Made by a program: the position numbers and the translations under genes
Notes under the pieces: model-generated
Database searches by the model: none
Seen by the model: the letters and a program-made list of their open reading frames with translations, nothing else
What the model was told of the DNA's origin: nothing
Part shown: positions 16,758 through 23,499 of the stretch, in pieces
Layout: every line of letters begins with the position of its first letter
Position numbering within the stretch: position 1 is the first letter of the stretch
DNA from: Methanomassiliicoccaceae archaeon UBA71
GTDB lineage: Archaea > Thermoplasmatota > Thermoplasmata > Methanomassiliicoccales > Methanomethylophilaceae
Length of the DNA: 64,000 nt
Reading direction: 5' to 3'
NCBI GenBank assembly: GCA_002504405.1
Contig: DARO01000005.1
Coordinates: 62,001-126,000, forward strand

Positions 16758-16787
16758 AGAAGTGGCGGGCCTGAAGGGACTCGCACC
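16758..16787 (+). repeat. Left attachment site (attL), partial tRNA-Lys 3' end
   Basis: Bases 16758-16779 are identical to 22041-22062; with two mismatches the match extends to 30 nt (16787 against 22070). The right copy lies across the CCA end, acceptor 3' strand and T arm of tRNA-Lys(CUU). The left copy is followed by unrelated sequence, so it is a tRNA fragment, as expected for an att site generated by a tRNA-targeting integrase. Confidence 0.85.
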
Positions 16788-16795
16788 GAACCTGT

Positions 16796-16822
16796 CCAGA
16801 CACCTCATTTTCGATTCTATGG
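16796..16822. repeat. Left inverted repeat of the element
   Basis: CCAGACACCTC (16796-16806), seven unmatched bases, then ATTCTATGG (16814-16822). The reverse complement occurs at 22010-22036 with both blocks perfectly conserved at the same spacing. It starts 16 nt inside the 22-bp att repeat. A role as integrase arm-type binding site or element end is inferred. Confidence 0.75.
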
Positions 16823-16897
16823 AGCCCTATCCCCTGGCGATAGATTCTGTCTAATGCCGGCGTAAATTCTATTGATTCCAGCTACAGGCAACCGTGA

Positions 16898-16929
16898 GGC
16901 TGAAGGATTCGACACCTGCTCGGCGATGG
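16898..16929. repeat. Degenerate tRNA-Lys-like relic in the Rep leader
   Basis: GGCTGAAGGATTCGACACCT followed by GCTCGGCGATGG resembles 22051-22077 of the tRNA-Lys gene with a few substitutions and single-base gaps. Just upstream, AGCTACAGGC (16880-16889) equals the 5' acceptor/D-stem segment at 22111-22120. This may be the trace of an older att site or tRNA copy. By-eye similarity only. Confidence 0.4.
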
Positions 16930-16957
16930 GCATCCCGAACCTCGGGAGGTGCACTCC

Positions 16958-17977
16958 TTGAGCATTTTCGACAATGCTCACAGGAGGCAGCTGCAGGAGG
17001 ATGTTCTCTCCGGCAAGGTCGATGCGGATACTCTTCTTCCGGATCTCGTCGAGCATGTCGATGCGGAGTACTACAATCTCTTTGCGAATCTCGACACCGG
17101 CGAGCATTCCGCCAGCCCTGTGTCCCGCAGGGGGAACCCCCAGTACGCGTTCAGGCAGTCCGTCAAGAAGAAGCAGCTCAACAGGATTCTGAAGAAATCG
17201 AGAATCTCCGAGGAGAGGGCCGACGGGCTATACTCACATCTGTTCTTCATGACGTTGACCATCGACCACAAGGTCATGTCCCGCGACCAGGCCAACTTCT
17301 TCATAACGTCCAGGGGCAAAGGCATCTCCAGGTTCTTCTCACGTCTGGAGAAGGCTCTCGAGGGAGGCTATTCCAAGGTGATCGTCAAGGAGTCGACGGT
17401 CTCCGGCTATCCGGCGGTCCATATCCTGCTGCATCTGGACAAGCCCTTAAAGATCAAGTTCCACAGGAAGAGCAACTCCTTCCGTCCGGATCCATCGGAC
17501 CTCTACACGCGCAGCATCCTCGGCAGGCTGAAGAACCTCGATGACTGGAACTCCGTCAGTCCGATCTGGAAAGTCGGGTTCATCGACATCTACGCGTTCA
17601 CGAAGGACGACATGGGGATCAAGGGGTACGCCACCCCGATCAACTACATATCGAAGTACATCACGAAGTCTCTCGACCTCGACCATGTGGAGGAGTTCAG
17701 GAAGTGCAAGAGGGTCTCGGAGCTTCCGGTGAAGTACCGGACGGCGGTCTGGACGATCCTCAACAGTCTCATCTGGAACTCCCACACCTGGGCGATCTCC
17801 AAAGCCTTCAAGGATGACATGCAGAAGCTCGAGGAGGAGGCGGAGATCAAGAAGGGGAACTGGATGTGGGTGAACACTGTGCATCGCACTGATCCCCGGT
17901 TGTATGAGTGGATGGGATACGACCGTACTAAACTCGATCCAAACACGTTCTCGAAGGGACCATCGGTCCCAGGCTGA
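16958..17977 (+). CDS. Rep-like putative rolling-circle replication initiator
   Basis: 339 residues from a TTG start. TTG at 16958 is chosen because GGGAGGTG ends 6 nt upstream; the in-frame GTG at 16949 lies inside that ribosome binding site. Three motifs resemble plasmid or viral Rep nucleases: LFFMTLTID (95-103, motif 1), YPAVHILLHLD with H155 and H159 (motif 2, though HxxxH instead of HxH) and NYISKYITK (229-237, motif 3 with Tyr and Lys candidates). A helicase domain is absent. The family call is by motif order and context only. It is the first gene inside the left end, and the GC-rich hairpin block follows it. Confidence 0.5.
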   Translation: MSIFDNAHRRQLQEDVLSGKVDADTLLPDLVEHVDAEYYNLFANLDTGEHSASPVSRRGNPQYAFRQSVKKKQLNRILKKSRISEERADGLYSHLFFMTLTIDHKVMSRDQANFFITSRGKGISRFFSRLEKALEGGYSKVIVKESTVSGYPAVHILLHLDKPLKIKFHRKSNSFRPDPSDLYTRSILGRLKNLDDWNSVSPIWKVGFIDIYAFTKDDMGIKGYATPINYISKYITKSLDLDHVEEFRKCKRVSELPVKYRTAVWTILNSLIWNSHTWAISKAFKDDMQKLEEEAEIKKGNWMWVNTVHRTDPRLYEWMGYDRTKLDPNTFSKGPSVPG

Positions 17978-18093
17978 TTCTTCGAAGCCTCCTGGTTTTA
18001 TCAGAACACCTCTGTCAGCGGAAGCTGTCTCTTTTTTCTCATTCTTCATCTCTGCCAACTCAGGCAGACCATGTCATATCCTGATTGTCGGGC

Positions 18094-18190
18094 GGGCGAG
18101 GCGCCCCCGTTGCCGTCAGGCAGGGGCGCCTGCACGCCCTCACGGACGCCGCGTAGCGGCGGACGGGGGTCGGAGCGAAGCGGAGGCCCC
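18094..18190. other. GC-rich hairpin block, candidate origin or structured RNA
   Basis: About 100 nt of almost pure GC between the Rep gene and AT-rich DNA. AGGCGCCCC (18099-18107) pairs with GGGGCGCCT (18123-18131), extended by GGGCG (18094-18098) with CGCCC (18135-18139) across a 3-nt bulge. A second perfect hairpin is CGCCGC-GTA-GCGGCG (18147-18161). Lying directly after a Rep-like gene, it could be a replication origin; a non-coding RNA or a terminator are alternatives. There is no T tract. Confidence 0.45.
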
Positions 18191-18246
18191 TAGACTTGAA
18201 CAAAGTAACCAAAGTTGAAACTGCAACGTGCGTGCACGGTACTGAT

Positions 18247-18255
18247 TTTAAATAT
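18247..18255 (+). promoter_or_regulatory. TATA box of the restriction gene operon
   Basis: TTTAAATAT, centred 26 nt upstream of the ATG at 18277, fits a leaderless archaeal promoter for the small gene and the nuclease behind it. Confidence 0.6.
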
Positions 18256-18276
18256 GTTATACATCTTCAAACGTTT

Positions 18277-18474
18277 ATGGACTTCGAGGAGACTATTCAT
18301 GCTGCTGGATTTCGTTTTCGTTTCAGCACGGAAGGTTGGCTTGTGTTTGTCAATGAGGATGCAGGTCTCATTCTCGAGTATAATCCTTCATCGAAGTCGA
18401 CATTTTTGTCCCAGGTGGTATCCGGTACTTACTTTATGGAATCTTATTGTTCTGAACTGGAGGTCGAAATTTGA
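18277..18474 (+). CDS. Small unrecognised protein upstream of the nuclease
   Basis: 65 residues from the ATG 26 nt after a TATA box; a TTG at 18196 would lengthen it by 27 codons but lies upstream of that box. The sequence is aromatic-rich (HAAGFRFRFSTEGWLVFVNED) and probably alpha/beta. Its stop overlaps the TTG start of the nuclease gene (TTGA), and the nuclease's GGAGGT ribosome binding site lies within it, so translation is coupled. I do not recognise the family. A restriction-modification controller is a thought from position, but no helix-turn-helix is evident. Confidence 0.55.
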   Translation: MDFEETIHAAGFRFRFSTEGWLVFVNEDAGLILEYNPSSKSTFLSQVVSGTYFMESYCSELEVEI

Positions 18475-19349
18475 ACGCTCGGTCTGTTCTCAATGCTGCT
18501 GAAGAAGCACTGAATAGGCTGATTGGTAGTTCTCTGGATATAGTTACAATAGGTAAGCCTGAGTCATTCGAAGTTATCAAAACTTTGTCTCCAATTATAT
18601 CCAAGCTGTCGCCGCTTTATGCGAACTCTATTGAATATGCTATTTCGTCGGAATTGAACAGTATTGAATGGCCCTTTAAAGGTTCATGGATACGTCAGGA
18701 TCCTGGATTTCCAGATGTAATATTCGAATCAAGCGGTCTGCCTTCCACTCCAGGAATTGAAATCAAAGCATGGTATCCACTAGCTACAGAAATTACTGCA
18801 CGGTTTAGAGAGAGTCAGACGTTGTTTGCAGAAGACAATGTTGATGTGGCTCTGGTCGTATGGATGCCTGAAAACATTGTCTGGGGGCATGCCCGTATCA
18901 TTGATATCAGGTATTTCACAGCGGGAAGTATAGCTAAAGCAAGAGACGATCACTATCATAACCCTCCAGATTATCTTGTAATAGAGCCTCGTGATACATC
19001 AGAGCGTACTCGTAATCTTCAGCAAACGAACACCAATGGATTTGCAATACAAGATAAGGATGTAACTTCTGCAAAAAAGATTGTAGATTCATGGGGTCCA
19101 GAAGGCCGTAAATATAGTTACAATCCCGAGTATCAACAGAAGCTTATGGATCTTCAAGGTAGGTTTGTATATCGCGGGGATACAAATTATGCGAAAATGG
19201 ATCGTATTCAGCATGAAGGCTTGGAGCAATTCAAGTCCGACGTGTTGTCCCGTGTTATTAAAGGCAAGACAATAGCTCAGTGGGGAAAAATATTAAACAA
19301 GCCAGATGTGCCTAAGAATCGCATAGAGTTAGAGAAATTGATTGAATGA
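18471..19349 (+). CDS. Putative type II restriction endonuclease, PD-(D/E)xK fold
   Basis: 292 residues from a TTG start preceded by GGAGGT at 6 nt. The catalytic pattern is P81-D82 in GFPDVIF and E97-I-K99 in PGIEIKAW, spaced as in PD-(D/E)xK nucleases. I do not recognise the specificity family. The 3' end overlaps that of the methyltransferase gene on the other strand by 21 nt, a tail-to-tail pair typical of type II systems. Base composition is AT-rich, unlike the Rep and chromosomal genes, consistent with transfer. Confidence 0.75.
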   Translation: MNARSVLNAAEEALNRLIGSSLDIVTIGKPESFEVIKTLSPIISKLSPLYANSIEYAISSELNSIEWPFKGSWIRQDPGFPDVIFESSGLPSTPGIEIKAWYPLATEITARFRESQTLFAEDNVDVALVVWMPENIVWGHARIIDIRYFTAGSIAKARDDHYHNPPDYLVIEPRDTSERTRNLQQTNTNGFAIQDKDVTSAKKIVDSWGPEGRKYSYNPEYQQKLMDLQGRFVYRGDTNYAKMDRIQHEGLEQFKSDVLSRVIKGKTIAQWGKILNKPDVPKNRIELEKLIE

Positions 19350-20372
19350 ATCATGTATTCTCTTTCTACCATGGTGGTACATTGTTTCGTTTATTTCGGA
19401 CGAGTATACGTTTCTTCTCAATTCGATAGAAGCTACTGCTGTTGTTGCTAAACCTCCAAATGGGTCCCATACAACATCCAGAGGGTTGCTGGATGCCGAA
19501 ATCAGCTCTCTAATTATTTGCAGAGGTTTCTGATTGTTGTGAACCGCTTTAGTTCCATCTTTGATTCTTTCTTCTGTTTTTAGTTGAGGCACATCCCATA
19601 CATTGGTTTTTGCTATCGGGCAATGGAAGGTAGGGCGAAGGGTATTCCATTCTTCTTTGGTCAATGGATTTATGCCATCGATGGAAAAGTAAGGCTTCCC
19701 ACTCTCTTTTCCAAATGAATTCGCATAGCTGACTAGTTTTTCGAATGATTCTGATGGAGGCATGTACCACAGATGATCCTTCGTGAGCCACTTTCTACTA
19801 GCTGCATCTACAACTCCGCAAGCTTCATTTGCTTTCTTTAATGGAAGTCCAGTTCTTTTCCACTCGAAAATCATCCATTCCTGCATGGTTAGCTTTTTAT
19901 TGTCTACGATAAAAAATGGTTTTTTCACATAATGTACGCAGACCTCAGTTACCACTGGAAAAGTGCTAATTGTTTTAGTGTTGCAATTTCCAGCAATATG
20001 CCCTAGGCCCTTGTTCCAAATGCAACAAGACTTGTACTCCCATCCATATTTTTCAAGGACTGGGTGAACTGTCGCCCACCCTATTTCACTATTCCAAAAC
20101 CAAAGACTAGCTGCTGGCTTGGATTTTTCAGTCCATTTTCTAATGTGGGGCTCGTACCATTCTGCAAGACCAGAATATGTGTGCAGATCGCCTTTGTATC
20201 CGGACACACCGTATGGTCCGTCAGAGATGATCAAGGATGGGGAGGGCCAATTGTCGTATTGATCCATGGCATCACCAAGAACGTATTCTACGGTGATTTC
20301 TTTGGACAGGTTATTCCACCTTACAGGAGTAGTGGAACTCCCGGACGTAGTGGATACATCACTTCCATTCAT
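19329..20372 (-). CDS. DNA methyltransferase, beta class (N6-adenine or N4-cytosine)
   Basis: 347 residues from ATG 20372 (GTG 20381 would add three). Motif order is that of beta-class enzymes: N-terminal motif IV LIISDGPYG (DGPY instead of the more usual DPPY or SPPY), a middle region serving as target recognition domain, then the AdoMet-binding motif I DPFGGLATTAVAS near the C-terminus, preceded by HNNQKPLQII, the usual lead-in. The modified base cannot be decided from the motif. It should protect the host from the overlapping convergent nuclease. AT-rich like its partner. Confidence 0.87.
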   Translation of the reverse strand: MNGSDVSTTSGSSTTPVRWNNLSKEITVEYVLGDAMDQYDNWPSPSLIISDGPYGVSGYKGDLHTYSGLAEWYEPHIRKWTEKSKPAASLWFWNSEIGWATVHPVLEKYGWEYKSCCIWNKGLGHIAGNCNTKTISTFPVVTEVCVHYVKKPFFIVDNKKLTMQEWMIFEWKRTGLPLKKANEACGVVDAASRKWLTKDHLWYMPPSESFEKLVSYANSFGKESGKPYFSIDGINPLTKEEWNTLRPTFHCPIAKTNVWDVPQLKTEERIKDGTKAVHNNQKPLQIIRELISASSNPLDVVWDPFGGLATTAVASIELRRNVYSSEINETMYHHGRKRIHDSFNQFL

Positions 20373-20404
20373 GGATCTCACAGCAACGAGTAGGGAGGCA
20401 CTAA

Positions 20405-20734
20405 TTAATTCTTCTTTGCTTCACGCCCAGCCTTGTCTTTTAGATAGTTCTGCCTCGCTCTTTCTTCTAGGGTCTCTGGATCGAGGTTGGCATCTTCTAA
20501 CTCATCCGCTTTAGACTTCTCAAGGTTCAGCAGGTTCTCGTGGATCTCCTCGCCCTCGAAATCAAATCCGCTGTACTTCTTGGTCTCCTTGCGGATGATC
20601 AGTTCGCCGTTCATGACATGGAACTCTACGTAGTCGCCCACCTCCAGGTTCATGACGTCGGGAAGGCCCTCGACCAGACTGATTCTGTTGTTCTGCCCGA
20701 ACTTGCTGCGTCCAATCAATACCATTGATACCAT
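20405..20734 (-). CDS. AbrB/SpoVT-type DNA-binding regulator
   Basis: 109 residues. The N-terminal 50 residues match the swapped-hairpin AbrB fold (IGRSKFGQNNRISLVEGLP, LEVGDYVEFHVMNGELIIRK); the rest is a charged helical tail (EGEEIHENLLNLEKSKADEL). ATG 20734 or 20725 may be the start; both are about 26-34 nt from the shared TATA region. It is divergent from the integrase operon and flanked by repeated CCATTnATG-like sequences, so it may regulate both directions. It could control integrase or methyltransferase expression. Confidence 0.78.
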   Translation of the reverse strand: MVSMVLIGRSKFGQNNRISLVEGLPDVMNLEVGDYVEFHVMNGELIIRKETKKYSGFDFEGEEIHENLLNLEKSKADELEDANLDPETLEERARQNYLKDKAGREAKKN

Positions 20735-20800
20735 CGATGGAATCGCTGGAAAATATATTTATACACATCTTGACATTAATGGAACTGATAACATGAATGG
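20722..20800. promoter_or_regulatory. Bidirectional promoter with repeated CCATTnATG-like elements
   Basis: AAATATATTTATAC (20751-20764) reads as a TATA box on both strands and separates the AbrB-like gene from the integrase operon. Around it are 9-nt elements: CCATTGATA (20722), CCATCGATG (20731, within the palindrome CCATCGATGG) on the plus strand, and CATTAATGG (20774) and CATGAATGG (20792), which are the same element inverted. They face each other across the TATA box and are candidate operators for the AbrB-like protein. Confidence 0.5.
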
Positions 20801-21029
20801 AAAGAATGTTATTGACGAGATGGGTCGGCGGGAGGCCCCGACGACGGACGAGACGAACAGGCCGAGGGCCATCGACAGGATGGTCAGCATCAGCATTCTC
20901 GCTACGTTTCTCCGCGATTTCCCTCTGACGTATCTGACGAAGGACGAGCGCAGGGTCTTCATGGGCTTCCAGAAGTACATTGTCCACCTCGAGGGGCAGC
21001 TCTTCGAGGAGGCCGGAGTCAGCAGATGA
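20793..21029 (+). CDS. Small unrecognised protein translationally coupled to the integrase
   Basis: 78 residues from ATG 20793, about 33 nt after the bidirectional TATA box. The N-terminal third is charged (IDEMGRREAPTTDETNRPR); the rest looks helical (ISILATFLRDFPLTYLTKDERR). Its stop overlaps the integrase ATG (ATGA). No motif is recognised; position suggests an accessory or excision factor, which is speculation. Confidence 0.55.
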   Translation: MNGKNVIDEMGRREAPTTDETNRPRAIDRMVSISILATFLRDFPLTYLTKDERRVFMGFQKYIVHLEGQLFEEAGVSR

Positions 21030-21994
21030 GCCGCTATCCGTTCACCGACTGCCTCAACGAGTACATGCCCCTGGAGTACGGGCACATCGCATCCAGCACG
21101 TACGCCACGACCCGCCGCAAGCTGGTCCAGCTGGGCAAGATCTTTCACGAGCTGAAGCAGGACGGCAGGGTCTCCACCGACAACCCCCGCAAGATCACTG
21201 CCAAGGACATCGACGCCTTTGTTGGGTACCGCAAGGCCAACGGCGTCGTGGATGCCACGATCCTCAAGGACCTGGGCATCCTGAAGAAGATGCTTGCCTA
21301 CTTCGATAACGACGCGGTCTCTGCGTTCAAGTCGAAGTATCCGGCACACTACCCAAAGAAGTACAAGAGACGCGCACCAGCGATGGAGGAGTCCGTCGTT
21401 GACAGGATTCTCGCACGTGCGATGGAGATCTCCGAGTTCGACTGGAAGCTCTCGGAGGCCTACGGCATCGTGTGTCTTGCTATATGCACCGGCCTCCGCC
21501 CGAAGGAGCTCCGCATGATGTATGTCAGGAACGTTCACATCGCTGGGGACAGTGCGGAGATCCTCGCAGTCCATGTGAAGGGTGAGGGCTCCTACGGCAC
21601 TGCTCGCTGGATTCCCGTCCATCCGGACGGGGTTCCTCCTCTCAGGAAGTACCTCGAGGCCAGGGCTTTGAAGCTGAAGATCTCCGGCAAGACATCCGAT
21701 GCCCTCTTTCCTCCGATCAGGGGCAAGGAGGAGTTCATCGGCTATAACATGCTGGAGAAGCTGAAGAAGGCGGTCGAGGAGGACATCGGGGAGACATTCG
21801 AGCTTCGCAAGTGCAGACGCACCTTCGGACAGCGTGCTCTGGACGAGGGACACGATATCCACAACGTCTCGCTGGTCATGGGGCATACTACGATCTCCAC
21901 GACGCAGCGTTACTACTGCGACAAGGACAACCGTTCCGCAACCGACGAAATGCTAGCATTTTGGGAAAACACTAGACAAATGGAGGACGCCTGA
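21026..21994 (+). CDS. Tyrosine recombinase (integrase)
   Basis: 322 residues. The N-terminal region is a SAM-like core-binding domain; the C-terminal catalytic domain shows R158 (TGLRPKEL), K185 (HVKGEGS), the second-Arg box LRKCRRTF (R264 with Arg or Lys where the usual HxxR and following His would be), G286-H287 and the nucleophile Tyr at 296 or 297 (TTQRYY). It lies directly next to the right inverted repeat and the intact tRNA-Lys, the typical place for an integrase acting at a tRNA 3' end. The gene is not split by integration, unlike SSV-type integrases. Confidence 0.93.
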   Translation: MSRYPFTDCLNEYMPLEYGHIASSTYATTRRKLVQLGKIFHELKQDGRVSTDNPRKITAKDIDAFVGYRKANGVVDATILKDLGILKKMLAYFDNDAVSAFKSKYPAHYPKKYKRRAPAMEESVVDRILARAMEISEFDWKLSEAYGIVCLAICTGLRPKELRMMYVRNVHIAGDSAEILAVHVKGEGSYGTARWIPVHPDGVPPLRKYLEARALKLKISGKTSDALFPPIRGKEEFIGYNMLEKLKKAVEEDIGETFELRKCRRTFGQRALDEGHDIHNVSLVMGHTTISTTQRYYCDKDNRSATDEMLAFWENTRQMEDA

Positions 21995-22009
21995 CCTGCA
22001 GACGGAAAT

Positions 22010-22036
22010 CCATAGAATTTTTTTCGAGGTGTCTGG
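22010..22036. repeat. Right inverted repeat of the element
   Basis: CCATAGAAT, seven bases, GAGGTGTCTGG: reverse complement of the left repeat at 16796-16822, with 20 of 27 positions matching in two uninterrupted blocks. It ends 4 nt before the right 22-bp att repeat. Confidence 0.75.
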
Positions 22037-22040
22037 ATTG

Positions 22041-22070
22041 AGAAGTGGCGGGCCTGAAGGGATTCGAACC
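22041..22070 (-). repeat. Right attachment site (attR) overlapping the tRNA-Lys 3' end
   Basis: Bases 22041-22062 repeat 16758-16779 exactly. The match covers five bases beyond the encoded CCA, the acceptor 3' strand and the start of the T arm, so recombination leaves the tRNA intact. Confidence 0.85.
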
Positions 22071-22122
22071 CTTGGCCGATGGATTAAGAGTCCATCGCTC
22101 TACCTAGCTGAGCTACAGGCCC
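22046..22122 (-). tRNA. tRNA-Lys (anticodon CUU), CCA encoded
   Basis: Cloverleaf on the minus strand: acceptor GGGCCTG with CAGGCCC, D arm AGCTCAGCTAGGTAGAGC, anticodon stem ATGGA/TCCAT with loop CTCTTAA (anticodon CTT), T loop TTCGAAT. The discriminator G is followed by encoded CCA (22046-22048). It is the integration target of the element to its left. Its acceptor and T arm are the same as in the tRNA-Lys(UUU) at 32716. Confidence 0.95.
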
Positions 22123-22217
22123 ACAAAATCCCTTGATAACCTACTTGTACATAAAGATATGCATCGGTACCCTGTCCAGAAGCTGTTCATCCAGTCTCAT
22201 AACAGTTGATACAAACC

Positions 22218-22225
22218 CATATAAG
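22218..22225 (+). promoter_or_regulatory. TATA box for the CBS-domain gene
   Basis: CATATAAG, centred 27 nt upstream of the ATG at 22249, implies a leaderless transcript and decides the start against the GTG at 22234. Confidence 0.55.
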
Positions 22226-22248
22226 CCCATTAGGTGAATACCCTCCCG

Positions 22249-22734
22249 ATGGCTAAGCTGAAGGTAAGGGACCTGATGACCACCCAGGTGGTGACGCTTC
22301 AGGCGGATGACACAGTCAAGAAAGCGGTTATCAAGCTGGCGCTGGAGAACGTCTCCGGGGCGCCGGTGGTCGACAACAGGAACCACCTATTGGGAATTCT
22401 CAGCGAGAACGACATCCTCGAGGTACTGTACAGGTACCAGTCCAAACTGGAAAGCGAGCACTCTGCGGATGTAATACTCAACTATCCCATGGATTCCGAT
22501 ATGGAGGGGTCCGACAACATCAAGAGCCTGTCCGAGGAGATCTCCAACATCCCCGTGTCGGACCTCATGACCCGCACGGTCCTCACGACATCCCCTGACA
22601 CATCCATCATGGAGGTCCTCAAGGCGATGATAAACCTGAAGGTCAACCGCCTCCCGGTGGTTGAGAGAGGGGTCCTCGTGGGAATCATATCCAGAGGGGA
22701 CATAATATTCGCGCTCTACAAGAGGAAGGCCTGA
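22249..22734 (+). CDS. Protein with two CBS domains
   Basis: 161 residues made of two CBS domains (about 5-60 and 105-160): VRDLMTTQVVTL and SGAPVVDNRNHLLGILSENDI in the first, VSDLMTRTVLTTSP and VNRLPVVERGVLVGIISRGDI in the second. CBS pairs bind adenine nucleotides or AdoMet and regulate partner proteins; no catalytic domain is attached, so the partner is unknown. The start at 22249 fits the TATA spacing. It is followed after 6 nt by the MBL hydrolase gene, likely co-transcribed. Confidence 0.9.
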   Translation: MAKLKVRDLMTTQVVTLQADDTVKKAVIKLALENVSGAPVVDNRNHLLGILSENDILEVLYRYQSKLESEHSADVILNYPMDSDMEGSDNIKSLSEEISNIPVSDLMTRTVLTTSPDTSIMEVLKAMINLKVNRLPVVERGVLVGIISRGDIIFALYKRKA

Positions 22735-22740
22735 GGCCAG

Positions 22741-23499
22741 ATGCTTGAAGTCCATGTCCTCGCCAGCGGTAGCGATGGAAACTGCACCGTGATAGAATCC
22801 GATGGGCAGGCGGTGATGATCGATGCCGGGATCAGCTGCAAGCGGATCCTGTCGCTCATGGAGCAGGAGGGCGTGGACAAGGACGTCGTCAAGGCGATCC
22901 TCATCACGCATGAGCATTCGGACCACGTCGCAGGGGCCGGAGCGACCGCGAGGAAGCTGGGCGTCCCGGTCATGTGCAACCCGGCCACGTTCTCCCAACT
23001 GAATCTCGGGAAGGTGGATTACGTACCGTTCGAATCCTCGCGGCCATTCGATGTCGGGCACCTGCACATCACGCCGCTCCCGACGTCCCACAACGCCATA
23101 GAGCCAAATGCCTTCCTGACGCAGGTGGACGGTCTAAGCGCGCTGCTCGCCACGGACACTGGGAAGCTGACATTCCAGGTGGAAGCCGCCTTGAGGATGG
23201 CGGACATAGCGGTCATCGAGTCCAACTACGATAACCAGATGCTCGTGGACGGCCCCTACCCGGAGTCATTGAAGAGGCTCATCGGTAGCGAGAAGGGGCA
23301 CCTGTCCAATGTGGACTGCGCCAACGCCATCCGCCGCACGATAAGCGATTCCAGAAGGCAGCTGTTCCTGGCACACCTCAGCAAGACCAACAACATGCCG
23401 GACATCGCCAGGGACACTGTGTCCGAGATCACCGGGATACGCAGGCTGAACATCGACTGCCTGGAGTTCCCCGGAGACACCAGGACGCTCAGGGCGTAG
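22741..23499 (+). CDS. MBL-fold metallohydrolase, WalJ/YycJ-like
   Basis: 252 residues. The MBL metal motif HEHSDH is at 57-62, with LASGSDGNCT at the start and LATDTGKL later, as in the YycJ/WalJ group of putative exonucleases or phosphodiesterases. Substrate unknown. It ends in TAG, the only TAG stop I found in the window, followed one codon later by TGA. Its 3' end overlaps the convergent GINS gene by 11 nt. Confidence 0.88.
   Translation: MLEVHVLASGSDGNCTVIESDGQAVMIDAGISCKRILSLMEQEGVDKDVVKAILITHEHSDHVAGAGATARKLGVPVMCNPATFSQLNLGKVDYVPFESSRPFDVGHLHITPLPTSHNAIEPNAFLTQVDGLSALLATDTGKLTFQVEAALRMADIAVIESNYDNQMLVDGPYPESLKRLIGSEKGHLSNVDCANAIRRTISDSRRQLFLAHLSKTNNMPDIARDTVSEITGIRRLNIDCLEFPGDTRTLRA

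Larger units (their letters stand above)
16758..22062. mobile_element. Integrated element in tRNA-Lys(CUU) carrying Rep, restriction-modification and integrase genes
   Basis: About 5.3 kb bounded by identical 22-bp direct repeats that include the tRNA 3' end, with 27-nt inverted repeats immediately inside them. Contents in order: Rep-like protein, GC-rich hairpin block, a small protein and PD-ExK nuclease on the plus strand, DNA methyltransferase and AbrB-like regulator on the minus strand, then a small protein and a tyrosine recombinase next to the intact tRNA. The central part (about 18200-20780) is visibly AT-rich compared with both flanks and the Rep and integrase genes, suggesting a composite origin. 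The Rep gene suggests a plasmid-like stage after excision. No capsid or conjugation gene is present. Confidence 0.8.

Noticed and set aside
20712..20800. CRISPR-like array
   Set aside because: The 9-nt elements are too short and irregularly spaced, lie in both orientations, and no cas gene is near.
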